DNA of 54,592 nt from Polymyxa betae. Its lineage: Eukaryota; Endomyxa; Phytomyxea; Plasmodiophorida; Plasmodiophoridae. The notes beneath the pieces were generated by a model. It had not been told where the DNA came from, made no database searches, and worked only from the letters and a program-made list of their open reading frames with translations. The stretch covers positions 1 through 54,592 of the forward strand of contig RBZT01000398.1 of NCBI GenBank assembly GCA_003693705.1. Reading direction: 5' to 3'. A program made the translations under genes and the position numbers. Below, piece after piece: positions 11,087 to 20,357 of the stretch (the first letter of the stretch is position 1; each line of letters opens with the position of its first letter).

Positions 11087-11224
11087 TATCGCCTGTCTCA
11101 ATAACAAGCGCCGCAATTCTCAATATTAAATATTCTTGGTCCGGATCAGAATAATTTTACTCCAATTTTCCATGATATATTATTGCATTATTGCGTCTGC
11201 CCAAACACCCTAGCGAAAAAATTT

Positions 11225-11250
11225 ATCACGATATCGCAATATATCGTGAT
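11225..11250. repeat. Subterminal inverted repeat ATCACGATA
   Basis: Perfect 9-bp arms with an 8-bp centre, about 45 bp inside the right TIR of the Harbinger element. Nearby TATCGCGA extends the pattern. Possible binding site for the Myb partner; inference. Confidence 0.6.
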
Positions 11251-11297
11251 GTTATCGCGATTTTCAGATTATTCCGTGGCGTCCAGACGAGCCCTAA

Positions 11298-11754
11298 ATC
11301 GTCAAAATGAAGAACCTCATTAGGTTTCGTTCCATGGCATGCGGATCCAAGAGATCGAGGAATACGAAATCCTTTCCTCGTTGGAACACAATGTAGACAA
11401 GAAGAGAAGACATCTTTGATATTTTGCGTCATACTGACCCAGTATACCCAGTTTTTGTAGCATCGCCAGTGCATTTTTAAAAGAGAGATGACCACAGTGA
11501 CAGCCGGCATGAGCTATGATGCACAGACGTCGCTTCAAGTCAATACTCTGTACTGGTATAATTATTCGGTTATGTGTATCAACCAATAATCCATCAGATT
11601 TTTTAGCAATATTGCTATCAAAATAATGGACACTTTGCTCATTTATTATTTCAGACGGGTCTGGCCAGACTAAATTTTTGCACGGTTGAACACGAACAGT
11701 TGAGGTTATCAACTCTGTCGGGTCGGTGTCAAAAGAATCAATAGATTCTCTCAA
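11298..11754 (-). pseudogene. Gypsy integrase, N-terminal zinc-binding part
   Basis: Two overlapping frames. 11754-11490 covers ITSTVRVQPCKNLVWPDPSE, LLVDTHNRIIIPVQS and RRLCIIAHAGCHCGHLSFKNA. 11510-11298 covers IKDVFSSCLHCVPTRKGFRIPRSLG. Together they give the H..H...C..C integrase zinc finger (HAGCHCGHL, CLHC) seen also at 46320-46445. A frame change near 11490 joins them. The frame runs to the Harbinger insertion point and continues at 8632. Confidence 0.8.
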
Positions 11755-11775
11755 TGCTTTAATATGAACAATTGG

Positions 11776-13078
11776 CTAATGGTCAGAAAGACCTGACCCC
11801 CATCGAGATAACAAGTCAGCCCAGTGGCTATCTTCGCCAGGGATATGATGTTTTATAAAATTATAATCTCGTAACTCAATCCCCCAGCGTATTAGTCGCT
11901 CAGCTGACTGTTTAGCGCATTTCAGAGGGCTATACCTTGAAATCAGATTCCGATGATCTGTGTATAGGTGAAATGGGCAAGACATCAGTAATAAATATGA
12001 TAGCTTTCTTAGCGTATCTTGCATAGCAAAGGCTTCTTTATCGATAGTTGCCCAGTTCAGCTCAGAGCAATTGAACCGGTGTCCAACAAAGCCCAGTTGT
12101 TGATGACATTGTTGATGAATTGGTTTATTGAAATCATCTAATGGCATTTCAGTAACAACTCCAGAACTAGCATGATAACTTGCGTCACAATAAACACATT
12201 GAATCATGTTTTCACAGGGATATGCTAACTCTTCTGCACCAGAGATTGCTTGTTTCAAGTTATTGAAATCATTCGTATGAATGTTATTCCAGCCGAAGCG
12301 TTTTAGATCGATTCGACTAGCTACCTTTTTTGTACGACGTGGTTGCAATTTCACGGCTCCCTCAAGAATATTTTGGAGATTTACAACCAAATTATTATAA
12401 TTAGGCATAGAACGAGCAATCCATTGTGATGCCATGAGAATTTGTTGATTCGTTGGAATAAGCATATTCACCAAGGCGGCGATTCGTTCAGGGTCATGTT
12501 TTACACCTGTGGAACTGAATATTCGTCCACAAAATTTTTAGCTTGTTTTAAATAAAATTGACATTTGTCAATATTGAATTTTAAGTTAAAGTTCTCAGCT
12601 AACTCTAAAGTTTTTCTAAGTATGCTAAACCATATTTGTTCAGTATCAGCATAGCCCAACAAATCATCAATCCAAATGATAAAAGATTTATATTGCATAT
12701 TTCAAAAATTTTCAGCCATTCGAACCTGAAATTGGGTAGCCGAATTTAAGGCTCCTTGGATCGACCTTGTAGGTGTAAATACAGCTCGATCAATCATGAA
12801 TGAAAATATATCTCGACACTTCTCATCTAAAGCCATAATCCAAAAGCCTTAAAAAGCATCAAGAATAAACCAAAATTTTGATCCTGATAAATACTGAACT
12901 ATAGACTCAAGAAAAGGCATTGGCCATGAGGTTGATTCACATTGAGCATTGACAGATCGAAGGTCTACGACCATTCTATAGCCTTTTTCTTTCTTCACGA
13001 CTTGAACAGGACTTGCCCATTCAGCATTATAATTCTCCTATATGAGTCCATATTTTTCTAAGGAGTCAGTGAGGTCTT
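11776..13078 (-). pseudogene. Gypsy reverse transcriptase and RNase H
   Basis: RT: WPMPFLESIVQYLSGSKFWF, IFSFMIDRAVFTPTRSIQG, SATQFQVRM, then the catalytic IIWIDDLLGYAD near 12670 and LKFNIDKCQFYLKQA. After a frame change near 12540, KHDPERIAALVNML...LMASQWIARSMP leads into the RNase H region (12474-11776): CVYCDASYHASSGVV, WATIDKEAFAMQDTLRKLSY, LYTDHRNLISRYSP and EDSHWADLLSRWG. In-frame stops occur in the proximal RT (near 12850). Protein pattern and order are those of the 43.4-48 kb element, at clearly lower preservation. Confidence 0.85.
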
Positions 13079-13711
13079 TCAAGAACTCACTCTGCTCTTT
13101 TGTCGTGCCTTACAGCGAACTGCCTTAGCACCAGGTTCCAAGTTTGTCAGAAACGGGGTAACCGATGCTGGAGCATCAGGTCCCAGTTTAAGTCTGAATA
13201 CATTTGGTCGAAGCATTAGCAGCTCTAATAGCTGTTGTTCGTATTCTGATGACATGCCGTTAGCACATGCTTCTTGTACTTTAGTAATTAAAGATGAATG
13301 AATTTCTGTTTGTGCATCCTGCCCAATATCAGGAGATACTTGGACAGAATCAGTAAATAATTTATCACTATTATTAGTGTGGGATGCAATTAAAGTATCT
13401 AAGGCGGTTTTGGGATTAATACCTAGGGATATTAATAAATCATTCCCAAGCAATAGGTCCTCACTCATACTGTCCCATACCAGGCAACGTTGGTGTGGTA
13501 TTAAGAGCTTGCCCGTTTTAGTTTCCAGCATGATATCAATATCAATGGATTGCCTGATAATTGTCATTTGACTATTAGGTAATTCAAGAGTGATGTTATC
13601 CTTTAGGGAATTCACCATCAACTGTGGTAATATCTCACGGAGTGAATTACATAATCTTCCTGATATTATTGTAGCGTCAGTGCCGCTATCAAGAATGGCT
13701 TTGGATGTCAA
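13079..13711 (-). pseudogene. Gypsy aspartic protease domain
   Basis: Starts SKAILDSGTDATIISGRLC, with the retropepsin DSG(T) active-site triplet, then CLVWDSMSEDLLLGNDLLISLG (the second conserved strand, comparable to LIWDAPSDEIILGSDLL in the element at 44300). It continues into the linker to RT, LKLGPDAPASVTPFL...GAKAVRCKA. An open frame of about 210 residues, so this part is intact, but the frame upstream to gag is broken. Confidence 0.85.
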
Positions 13712-13861
13712 TTTGCCATCTGCTAAATAAACAATAATAGTTCCATTCTCATTACTAGGACTATCTAGAACCTAGCAAGCCTGATATAATGAAAATCTGC
13801 CTTAGCTTTATTTTTTAAACTTTGTTTGTCTAATTTGAATTGCTCAAGCAACTTTTTCTTT

Positions 13862-14872
13862 TCATTCGGGCTGGGCCGCTGAGGACAAATTTTTCTTGTG
13901 ATGGCCTACTGTATGGCATTTCAGGCAAGTACTTGTTTTTCGGGGCTTCTTTGCCTCTGACTGACCTCTAGAGCTACTACCAGGAAAAGCACATTTAGAC
14001 CCAAAAGGGCCATTTGGCTTAAACCGCTCCTTGTCACGAAGTTGATGCTCGAAGTGATCACCTTTCTGCAACATCCATTCGATGAATGCAGAATGATCCG
14101 CCTGCTGAGCAGGACGATTGAGCAGGACGATTGAAACGAACATACGAAACCATTTCCTCTTGATAGGCTTTTGGTTTCAAAGCGTCCACAAGGAATTCAG
14201 TATAGTTCTTAATCCCGTCGCTGGTACCGTAAAAAAATCGTTGCCAATTATGTAGCTGGATCAATTTCTCCATTTGTTGAACTAGATCTATGATTCTCGC
14301 CTGAGGCTTCAACTTCAAGTTTAACTTCAGTTCAGAGGCCATGACAATCGGAATCTCTCGATGGGTTGAAGTGTCCTTAGCCATATACGAATCTAACCAA
14401 TTCAAAAAGGCTTGATCGGTCAGTTGGCTCTTCTCGATCTTCATAAGATGCTTTAGAATGACTGACAGGAGATTGGGTTCAACCATAGTAATGATGCTTT
14501 GTGGATCAGCTGAAGGACCTGCTCCTTGCCGTCGAGCTAACTCGAGAATATCGCAATACCGAAGATATTTCTGCTTGAAGTCAACAATGTCTCGGATGTC
14601 GAGAGTCTTTAAGCGTGGAGGTTCTCCTGGTTTCACCAGTAATGCTGCAGAAATTGCAGCAGATTCTGCAGAAGGGGGCAGAATCGGATTGGGAGATGGT
14701 GCCGGAGTGGAACTGTTCGTTCCAATGACAAATTGAATTCAGGAGTTGAGACCTTCAAAACGTCTTGCATTTCCACATCATTGGTTACATTCCCAGGAGT
14801 CTCAGCTTCATTCGACATGTTGTTAAATCCGCTACAGAGATCTCTGTGTGGGGGTTTCTTATCAAAGGTCAA
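13862..14872 (-). pseudogene. Gypsy gag with zinc knuckle
   Basis: Proximal part (14872-14640) is a leader with few motifs. The middle part (14636-14058) reads LKTLDIRDIVDFKQKYLRY, SIITMVEPNLLSVILKHLM, LKLNLKLKPQARIIDLVQQM. The distal part (14143-13862) has a CCHC-like knuckle STCLKCHTVGHHKKN near 13920-13900 with the fourth ligand lost or mutated. A short repeat near 14105-14125 (GAGCAGGACGATT twice) marks one frame change. Related gag pieces occur at 29870-30400. Confidence 0.75.
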
Positions 14873-15156
14873 ATTCAGTAAAAGTATTCTGAATTAAAAT
14901 CCTAGCAATAAGTAGATGAATCATCGTAGAGTATGCAGCACCAGTCATTTAGAGCACGTCCAGAATCAGTTATCAGGCCACGTAATAATCCCGCAATAAT
15001 TCCCATACAGTTTCCATCCGCACTCCGTAGTTTCCGGAAGTTACGATGACTCACGGTCGCTCTAGTAGCTGCAGTTCCGGAGCGTAACGAGCATTCCTTG
15101 ATCTGTTCAATAGCGACTATAGCCTTCCCTTTTTCTGCTCGTACATCTGCCCTAAA

Positions 15157-15959
15157 ATGTCCAACGTTGAAAGCCAAAACTCGTCATCTCCTTTGACGAA
15201 GACAGAAACCAACGCGAATTCAAAGAAACGAGGAAGGAAATCTAAGTCTGGAAACACTGGTGCTGACTTGAGGTGGTCCGTTAAAATTGTGGAGTCGCTG
15301 TTACGGCTACGACGGGTGGAACATCTTCGATATTTCCAGAGCAAACAGAACCCGAAGGCAGCTGGCGAAGGGTGGGCGATAGTGCTCAAAGATTTCTGCC
15401 AATAACTCCAAATCGTAGTTCCTCTTATCAAAATCCGATCGAATTATGATGCCCTACTGAAAAAATGGCGTGATTTCGGTCCTTGAAAGGGGAAGGAGAC
15501 TAAAAAGACAGGTAACGTGAAACCTGACCGCAACACCCTGGACGATCTCATACTTGACCTGATTGCACCGTATTTCGCAAAATCCCCAGGAACTGGATCT
15601 GACCTTGGCCAATCGACCGACGACGTGATCACTGAGGACGCGGGTGACGAATCTATCATTAGCTATTCTGGCGATGACGGTCAGGACAGCGAGCCATCAG
15701 CATCTCGGAAGAAGAAACTACCGAAACCGAGTCCTGACGATGCGGTGAAAAAATGGAAAATGCCTTTGCAATGGTCTCCAACAGCGTTGCCGATCTTGCC
15801 AAAGCCGTCGGTGCGGGATCTTCCCAGAATCTGGGTTCCTTCATCCTTGAAAGTCGCAACGTCATGCCCTGTGTTCAGCAGCCAATTAAAAACAGTACAA
15901 AAATCCAGTTGACGATGCTGGAAGCGTTAAAGAACCTGTCGCCTAACGGCGGCGTTTAG
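15157..15959 (+). pseudogene. Myb/SANT-like Harbinger accessory protein (lineage C)
   Basis: Begins MSNVESQNSSSPLTK, a basic patch KKRGRKSK, then LRWSVKIVESLLRLRRVEHLRYFQSKQ and GEGWAIVLKDFC (to about 15404). A second piece (about 15425-15475) reads KIRSNYDALLKKWRDFG, the continuation of the trihelix-like DNA-binding fold. 15517-15710 is acidic linker. 15753-15959 reads VSNSVADLAKAV...IQLTMLEALKNL, a C-terminal helix. At least two frame changes or introns. Convergent with the transposase at 15943-16900, overlapping it slightly at the 3' ends. Confidence 0.65.
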
Positions 15960-16900
15960 TTGATAAATACACCTTGACGATATCACGTCGCAACTTTGCT
16001 GCCTCCCCTTCTATAGCTCCTGGCGGTGAAGCATTATTGCCGCCACGAGAATCCTCAGGATCGGTGGGATCTTCAGCTTCGTCTTCAATATCTATTGGGA
16101 AGTCGTCATTCACCGAAATCACAGCATTATTCAAAATTATACACGTCTAAGTGATCCGAGCTGCTTTAATGCTGGCCAATTTTTTGATTCGGCCACTGCG
16201 AAAGCCGTTTTGTAGTCTCCCTGGTCGATTCAAAGGAGCTTTGGACAGTCTAAAACGGTTTTTTAAAAGCCCAAATGCCGCCTCGACAGTAATACGGGTT
16301 CTGGAATGCAAATAATTGTAGTTCTTTTCGTCCGGCGTCATCGCGTCGGGGATTTGTAGGGCGTCAAACAATGGGCGTACAGCTGATATCCAGCATCGGC
16401 GAGGATGACCTTGTTTGGAGGAAGCACGTGATGAATCGTTCGCCCAAACTCAGAACGATTATACACACCTTTATTATTCTCAGCAACAGGCCTCATAGCA
16501 AAACTTCTGAAGCGCTGTTTGTAGTCCACAACACATTCAGCGTTGATTGCAGGTCAGCCCTTTCGGCAGTACCAGCCTTCATAGTCAAATGGGCGTTCTA
16601 TCTCTATTAAACTCCCATCAATCGCCAAACAAGCGTCAGGAAAGCCGCATATTCGTTTAACTTTGAAGAACAAAGCTAATCAAGAAGCGAATTCAATTCA
16701 GGAAGCATCTCTTGAATAAAGAACTTTAAGAGAAAACTCGTCCAATAATGACAGGAAAACGTGATCCCGATTACCTGATGAAAAAGACGCATGGTATATC
16801 GGAGCTGAAAGGCAGAATCGCTGCTGTATACGACATTGCAACGAGGGTTTAGAATGTTCGCCAAATTGAAAGGCCTGCAATCTCATTAGAAGTCATAAAG
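15943..16900 (-). pseudogene. PIF/Harbinger transposase (lineage C)
   Basis: On the minus strand: GFPDACLAIDGSLIEIERPFD near 16650-16590 (first D), VDYKQRFRSFAMRP near 16530, NRSEFGRTIHH, VILADAGYQLYAHCLTPYKSP near 16410 (second D), then in another frame DEKNYNYLHSRTRITVEAAFGLLKNRFRL near 16330-16250 (E), then an acidic C-terminal tail NNAVISVNDDFPIDIEDEAED (16134-15943). This matches DDE_4/Harbinger transposases of the VDYK.RF..F type. The N-terminal part near 16676-16890 is in two competing frames. Three or more frame changes, so likely dead. Confidence 0.75.
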
Positions 16901-16969
16901 GAACAGTATGTGTCTTTACATTCGCACGACCGTTTCAATCGTCGGATTCATATCTATACAATCCGCATT

Positions 16970-18540
16970 AATATCACGATCGAAGAATAGTCAGGGTGAC
17001 TAGATGTCGGTCAGAGATTGTGCTCGACGAAAGCGAATACATAATAGCGTGATCGAGGGCGAGTTTCTCCCGCACTCATCCATGCCGATAATGGGCTTCA
17101 GGATTTGTAAACGTCTTTGATCGAGCGACGGCGGGTTCCTTGGCAGTGATGCCTAACTTAATGTTGAGAGACAAGCTGAAAACTGTTCCAATACGTCTCA
17201 TTACATCAAGGCGAGACGACACATTAAGCAATTGATCGATGGCTGCAGCATGGTAATGGCGACAACGAACGGGAGACCTTTACTACCTGCTGGAGCCGAT
17301 CATCTTGGCTGCTCATCAAAGCAACCATCTAATTGATTGGCAACACCGGCAGACATCCATTGCTAATTCGGTAATCAGCAAATTGACTTCAACGGAACAG
17401 ATGGAAACTTACGCAGATAGCATTTGTTCAGGGAAAAATTGGATAAGCACCAATGTATGCGATAAGATGACTAGATAGACGCCGCTAAATTGAAATATCG
17501 AATAATGGAACTATCTAAACTTGGAATGAGCGAACCAAAACATCGTTGTAAATACATGCCTCATTTACAAGATCTGAGATGAATGAAATCCCGAGCTTGA
17601 TCGGGGTAGAATGTACACTCATCAGGTAGTACGGTTCGTTAGGGTTAATTGGTAGACGTAGATTGCATTGGGCATTCTTGAGCCGTAAAAAGCCATCAGA
17701 TGATGGCTCCACATCGAAATGCCCGTCGCTATCACCAAAAGAGGCCTAAGGCAATGTAAACTTGCGACGAAGTATTTCAGAGGCAGGGAGACCAGGTTAG
17801 AGATGTTGGCAGAATCGAACTGGCGAGTGCTTTCGAGGCCTGCGAGATGTGTATGGAGCGACTTGATCAGCGCCTCACGAATGCTGCCTGGCTCATTTAG
17901 ACTTTGGATGCCTATATGAATACAATCAGGAGATTAGTAGATGCTCAATACTGACTAACATCTTCAAGGATTCGATCTCAGTAATGGTGACATTGCACGC
18001 TGTTCTCTGCAGCGAATGCAAATTCTTGCAAGATGAATTGTCCGAATAGACAGTTGGGGCGAATAAACAGAGCTCGACCTGCTACTCGAGCGTTATGGTG
18101 TGACATTCGATGGAGATTATAAAACCAAACAAGACACTCTTGATCGTAATCGATGGCAAACATGTGGCTAACTAACTGAAGTTCCATATTGTCATGGACG
18201 GGATCAAAATAAACTAAGCCAAGAAATTACAAACTGGCAAAAGTACCGATGCAATCATGGAATACCGAAGAAGACCAGCGATAGAGCAGTCCGTTGTTCA
18301 GCCGCCGTATTTGCTCTGCTCCGCATGGATCGGTGCGTCCAATCGTCTCCTTAATTTCGTCGAGCGCATCTGTTTGACCTGGCACCAGAGCGGAAAGATA
18401 TTAGGGACCATTGTTAAAACGGCGCTTTGGCCATAGTAATAGAGAGCCAAGCTTAGTACTTCTTAACATCTTACGAGCGTTGTCAATCGTCGTCCTCCAT
18501 CACGCGAGTCAGCATGCACAAGAGATAGGCGAGTCTAAGA
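16970..18540 (-). pseudogene. Unidentified multi-exon gene, possibly a host gene
   Basis: No transposon motif is seen, yet coding segments chain through splice-like sites on the minus strand: GQTDALDEIKETIGRTDPCG...LLYRWSSSVFHDCIG (to 18235), a 21-nt candidate intron 18214-18234, YFDPVHDNMELQLVSHMFA...NARVAGRALFIRP (from 18213), a candidate intron with CTACTAAT and TTCATATAG ending at 17912, SLNEPGSIREALIKSLHTHLA...LVSLPLKYF (17911-17769), a 23-nt candidate intron 17746-17768, ASFGDSDGHFDVEPSSDGF...ISDLVNEACIYNDVL (17745-17520), and GVYLVILSHTLVLIQFFPEQ near 17485-17410 with a GTAAGT donor. I do not recognise the family; the Leu-rich helices would fit an alpha-solenoid protein. Whether it is intact depends on the short introns being real; it may extend beyond these limits. 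Confidence 0.4.
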
Positions 18541-18880
18541 ACTTGGGAATGAGATCACTTATGTAACATATTTGATTAGGGCGCAGCCTGCTAGACGTAA
18601 ACCTCTTACCTCATACTATTGGTAAGTGATCCGTTTGCCAGATGTCATAACGTTTCTGGTTTATCTCGGTCACATCTTAAAGACCTCGATATCGAGGTAT
18701 AATTCCAGCGATCTCGTTCTAAAGTGGTTGTGTTCCTGATGCTGGACGTTTCCATAGGAGGACGCGCTTCTAAGCCATTTATCGCATATGTCAAACTTCA
18801 TTCGTGCCGTGTGAATGTAGCCTTCTGTAGCTCGTCATTCTCACGCCGATCATAATATCGACCGCAGGAATATGCTTGGG
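18541..18880. other. No gene recognised
   Basis: Between two spliced coding regions on the minus strand. Several GTAAG-like words occur, so further exons are possible, but I could not chain any with confidence. Confidence 0.3.
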
Positions 18881-19365
18881 TTAAGAGGTTTCGATCCCAC
18901 GAAAACCCCAAATCGATGGCGTATTGCTATTCAGAACCAATGTCCAGGTCGCTAAGTTTACGATGTGATCTGTTGCAAACGGCAAGTGAAAACAACATGA
19001 TGACTGTTTATTAGTATCTGTCATCATCCAGCGTAACGCTGAAATCCACCGAGACTCGGCGGCCCTCGCTAACAGTTGGCGACTAACAGATGAAACAAAC
19101 ATAATTAGCACAAGGGGATTGCTATATGTCCTCTGTCCTTACTCGGTAAACTATGGCACTGCTGAAAACGAAAACATCGCCAGGAACCACGGATACAGAA
19201 TGCGAGGCGCCCAGGCCGTCTTGAAATGCAAGAAAGGGCCTATGAAAGACCATTAAGAACAAGGCTTACCCTGTTTGCAGCTCTACGTTGTGGTAGATCT
19301 CTTTAAAACCACCCAAACGGTATATGTTCTCGGTAAGGATCCCATATGTTTGGGATAATTTTCCT
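18881..19365 (-). pseudogene. Spliced gene fragment, possible 2-oxoglutarate/Fe(II) oxygenase-like C-terminus
   Basis: Exon a (ending 19270) reads LTENIYRLGGFKEIYHNVELQT; a 30-nt candidate intron 19240-19269 (GTAAGC...CATAG); exon b 19239-19143 reads FQDGLGASHSVSVVPGDVFVF then SSAIVYR; a 60-nt intron 19083-19142 (GTAAGG...CTGTTAG); exon c from 19082 reads SPTVSEGRRVSVDF. Both junctions keep frame. The pattern VPGD.f.F...i.YR...... RRVSvDF resembles the C-terminal strands of PhyH/2OG oxygenases, where the PGD turn precedes the distal metal ligand and an Arg binds 2-oxoglutarate; the expected His is a Tyr here, so the call is weak. An alternative frame (HIVNLATWTLVLNSN, ending 18881) may be the end of this gene. 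The 5' part is lost near the LTR at 19518. Confidence 0.35.
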
Positions 19366-19517
19366 CCCGAAACTCAATGTCCCAACGTTTTTTTATACCT
19401 CCCCCATTATGATAGTTTAGTCTTCAGCAATAACCCAAGTTTTGGAAATTGATATCATTAAACGTTCAAATGATAGGATACCTCGGCCGTGCACACGAAC
19501 AAAGATTGTTCTGAGGC

Positions 19518-19848
19518 TGTTGAGCAGGAAGCCAATCTCGTCTACGATACGTGCTGCCGCTCGACTAGTATCACTACATTAACCGACAATCAGGGGACAT
19601 CAAGCCCTCCAGTGCTGATGGAAAACTCCGACACGCATTTCCTCTCCACTGGCAATACAGTGCCGGCTGGGCAGCAGCCATTGTACATATAAACTCCGCC
19701 ACGGAGTTTCTAAGTATATGAAGCAGGCCCTATTTGTGCAGTCTATAGAACGCTGACTTTCTTATTTAATACATTCATTCTGTTATTGATTGTGTTTAGC
19801 TCACATCGTTCTGAATCGTAGCCGCTTCCCGGAGCGAGCATCGCAACA
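19518..19848 (+). repeat. LTR copy (TGTTG...CAACA)
   Basis: Starts TGTTGAGCAGGAAGCC at 19518 and ends GCAACA at 19848, 331 bp. It aligns along its length with the inverted copy 32127-32458 and with 1-181. Carries the palindrome AAACTCCGCCACGGAGTTT at 19691-19709. The 5-bp flanks (GAGGC and AAGGA) do not match, so this copy is either one end of a lost full element or has recombined. Copia-type assignment is by termini only. Confidence 0.8.
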
Positions 19849-20357
19849 AAGGAGGCTACGACCCGGATTACCGGAAGAACCAGTCGGTGCCATCCACAGT
19901 TTCAGAATCAGAAAAATACCGAGTCGATTGAATTGTTGATTTGCAAGGCCACGAAGGCACACCACTCCGTCTGGAATAAGGACACGAAGGGTAACAAATT
20001 CAAGCAATAACCAATTCGGCTAATAGGAAATACCTCAGGCAGTGCACGAAATCCCTCTCTGTAAAATCTAGTAATGATACGTTCAGTTGCAATCCGATTG
20101 GCACGACAACAATTTTTTTTAAGGGTGGAGCCTCTCGAATGTCAGAATTACCTTTGATGAAGGTTCCATAGCATCACATATTATTAGCAGGATAAAGAGG
20201 TTGTTACCCTGTTTGCGTCAGGAACTTCATGGGTTTGGGTTCCCATTTCCCTAGTATTACAGTGCGAGTCACCTTAAAGTGACATTTGTTTCAAACTGGT
20301 TTAAAAAAATGAAATTTTCGTGAACTAATTTGCTTTTTTATTCGATTCTCGATTTTT
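19849..20357. other. No gene; probable right border of the mariner-like remnant
   Basis: The only structure seen is CAGTGCGAGTCACCTTAAAG at 20260 preceded by TA, which looks like a Tc1/mariner terminus and contains an inverted pair GTCAC/GTGAC. I found no matching inverted end near 22400-22850. Confidence 0.4.

Larger units (their letters stand above)
8636..11294. mobile_element. Complete PIF/Harbinger element with TIRs and TAA target duplication (lineage B)
   Basis: Left end GGGCTCGTCTGGACGCCACG at 8636, with its exact reverse complement ending at 11294. TAA flanks both sides (8633-8635 and 11295-11297), the 3-bp duplication expected for Harbinger. The 2659-bp element holds a plus-strand transposase and a convergent minus-strand Myb/SANT-like gene that meet tail to tail near 10090. 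Near the right end a 9-bp inverted repeat (11225-11233 / 11242-11250, ATCACGATA) may be a subterminal protein-binding site. It sits in a gypsy integrase gene. Confidence 0.93.
8360..14872 (-). mobile_element. Ty3/gypsy retrotransposon, interrupted by a Harbinger element
   Basis: Domain order on the minus strand is gag (14872-13862), protease (13711-13079), RT and RNase H (13078-11776), integrase zinc-binding part (11754-11298), then the integrase core (8632-8360) beyond the inserted DNA transposon 8636-11294. Removing the insertion and one TAA copy rejoins the integrase in a single open frame. The 3' end is truncated near 8360-8400. No LTR could be identified at either end. Confidence 0.85.
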
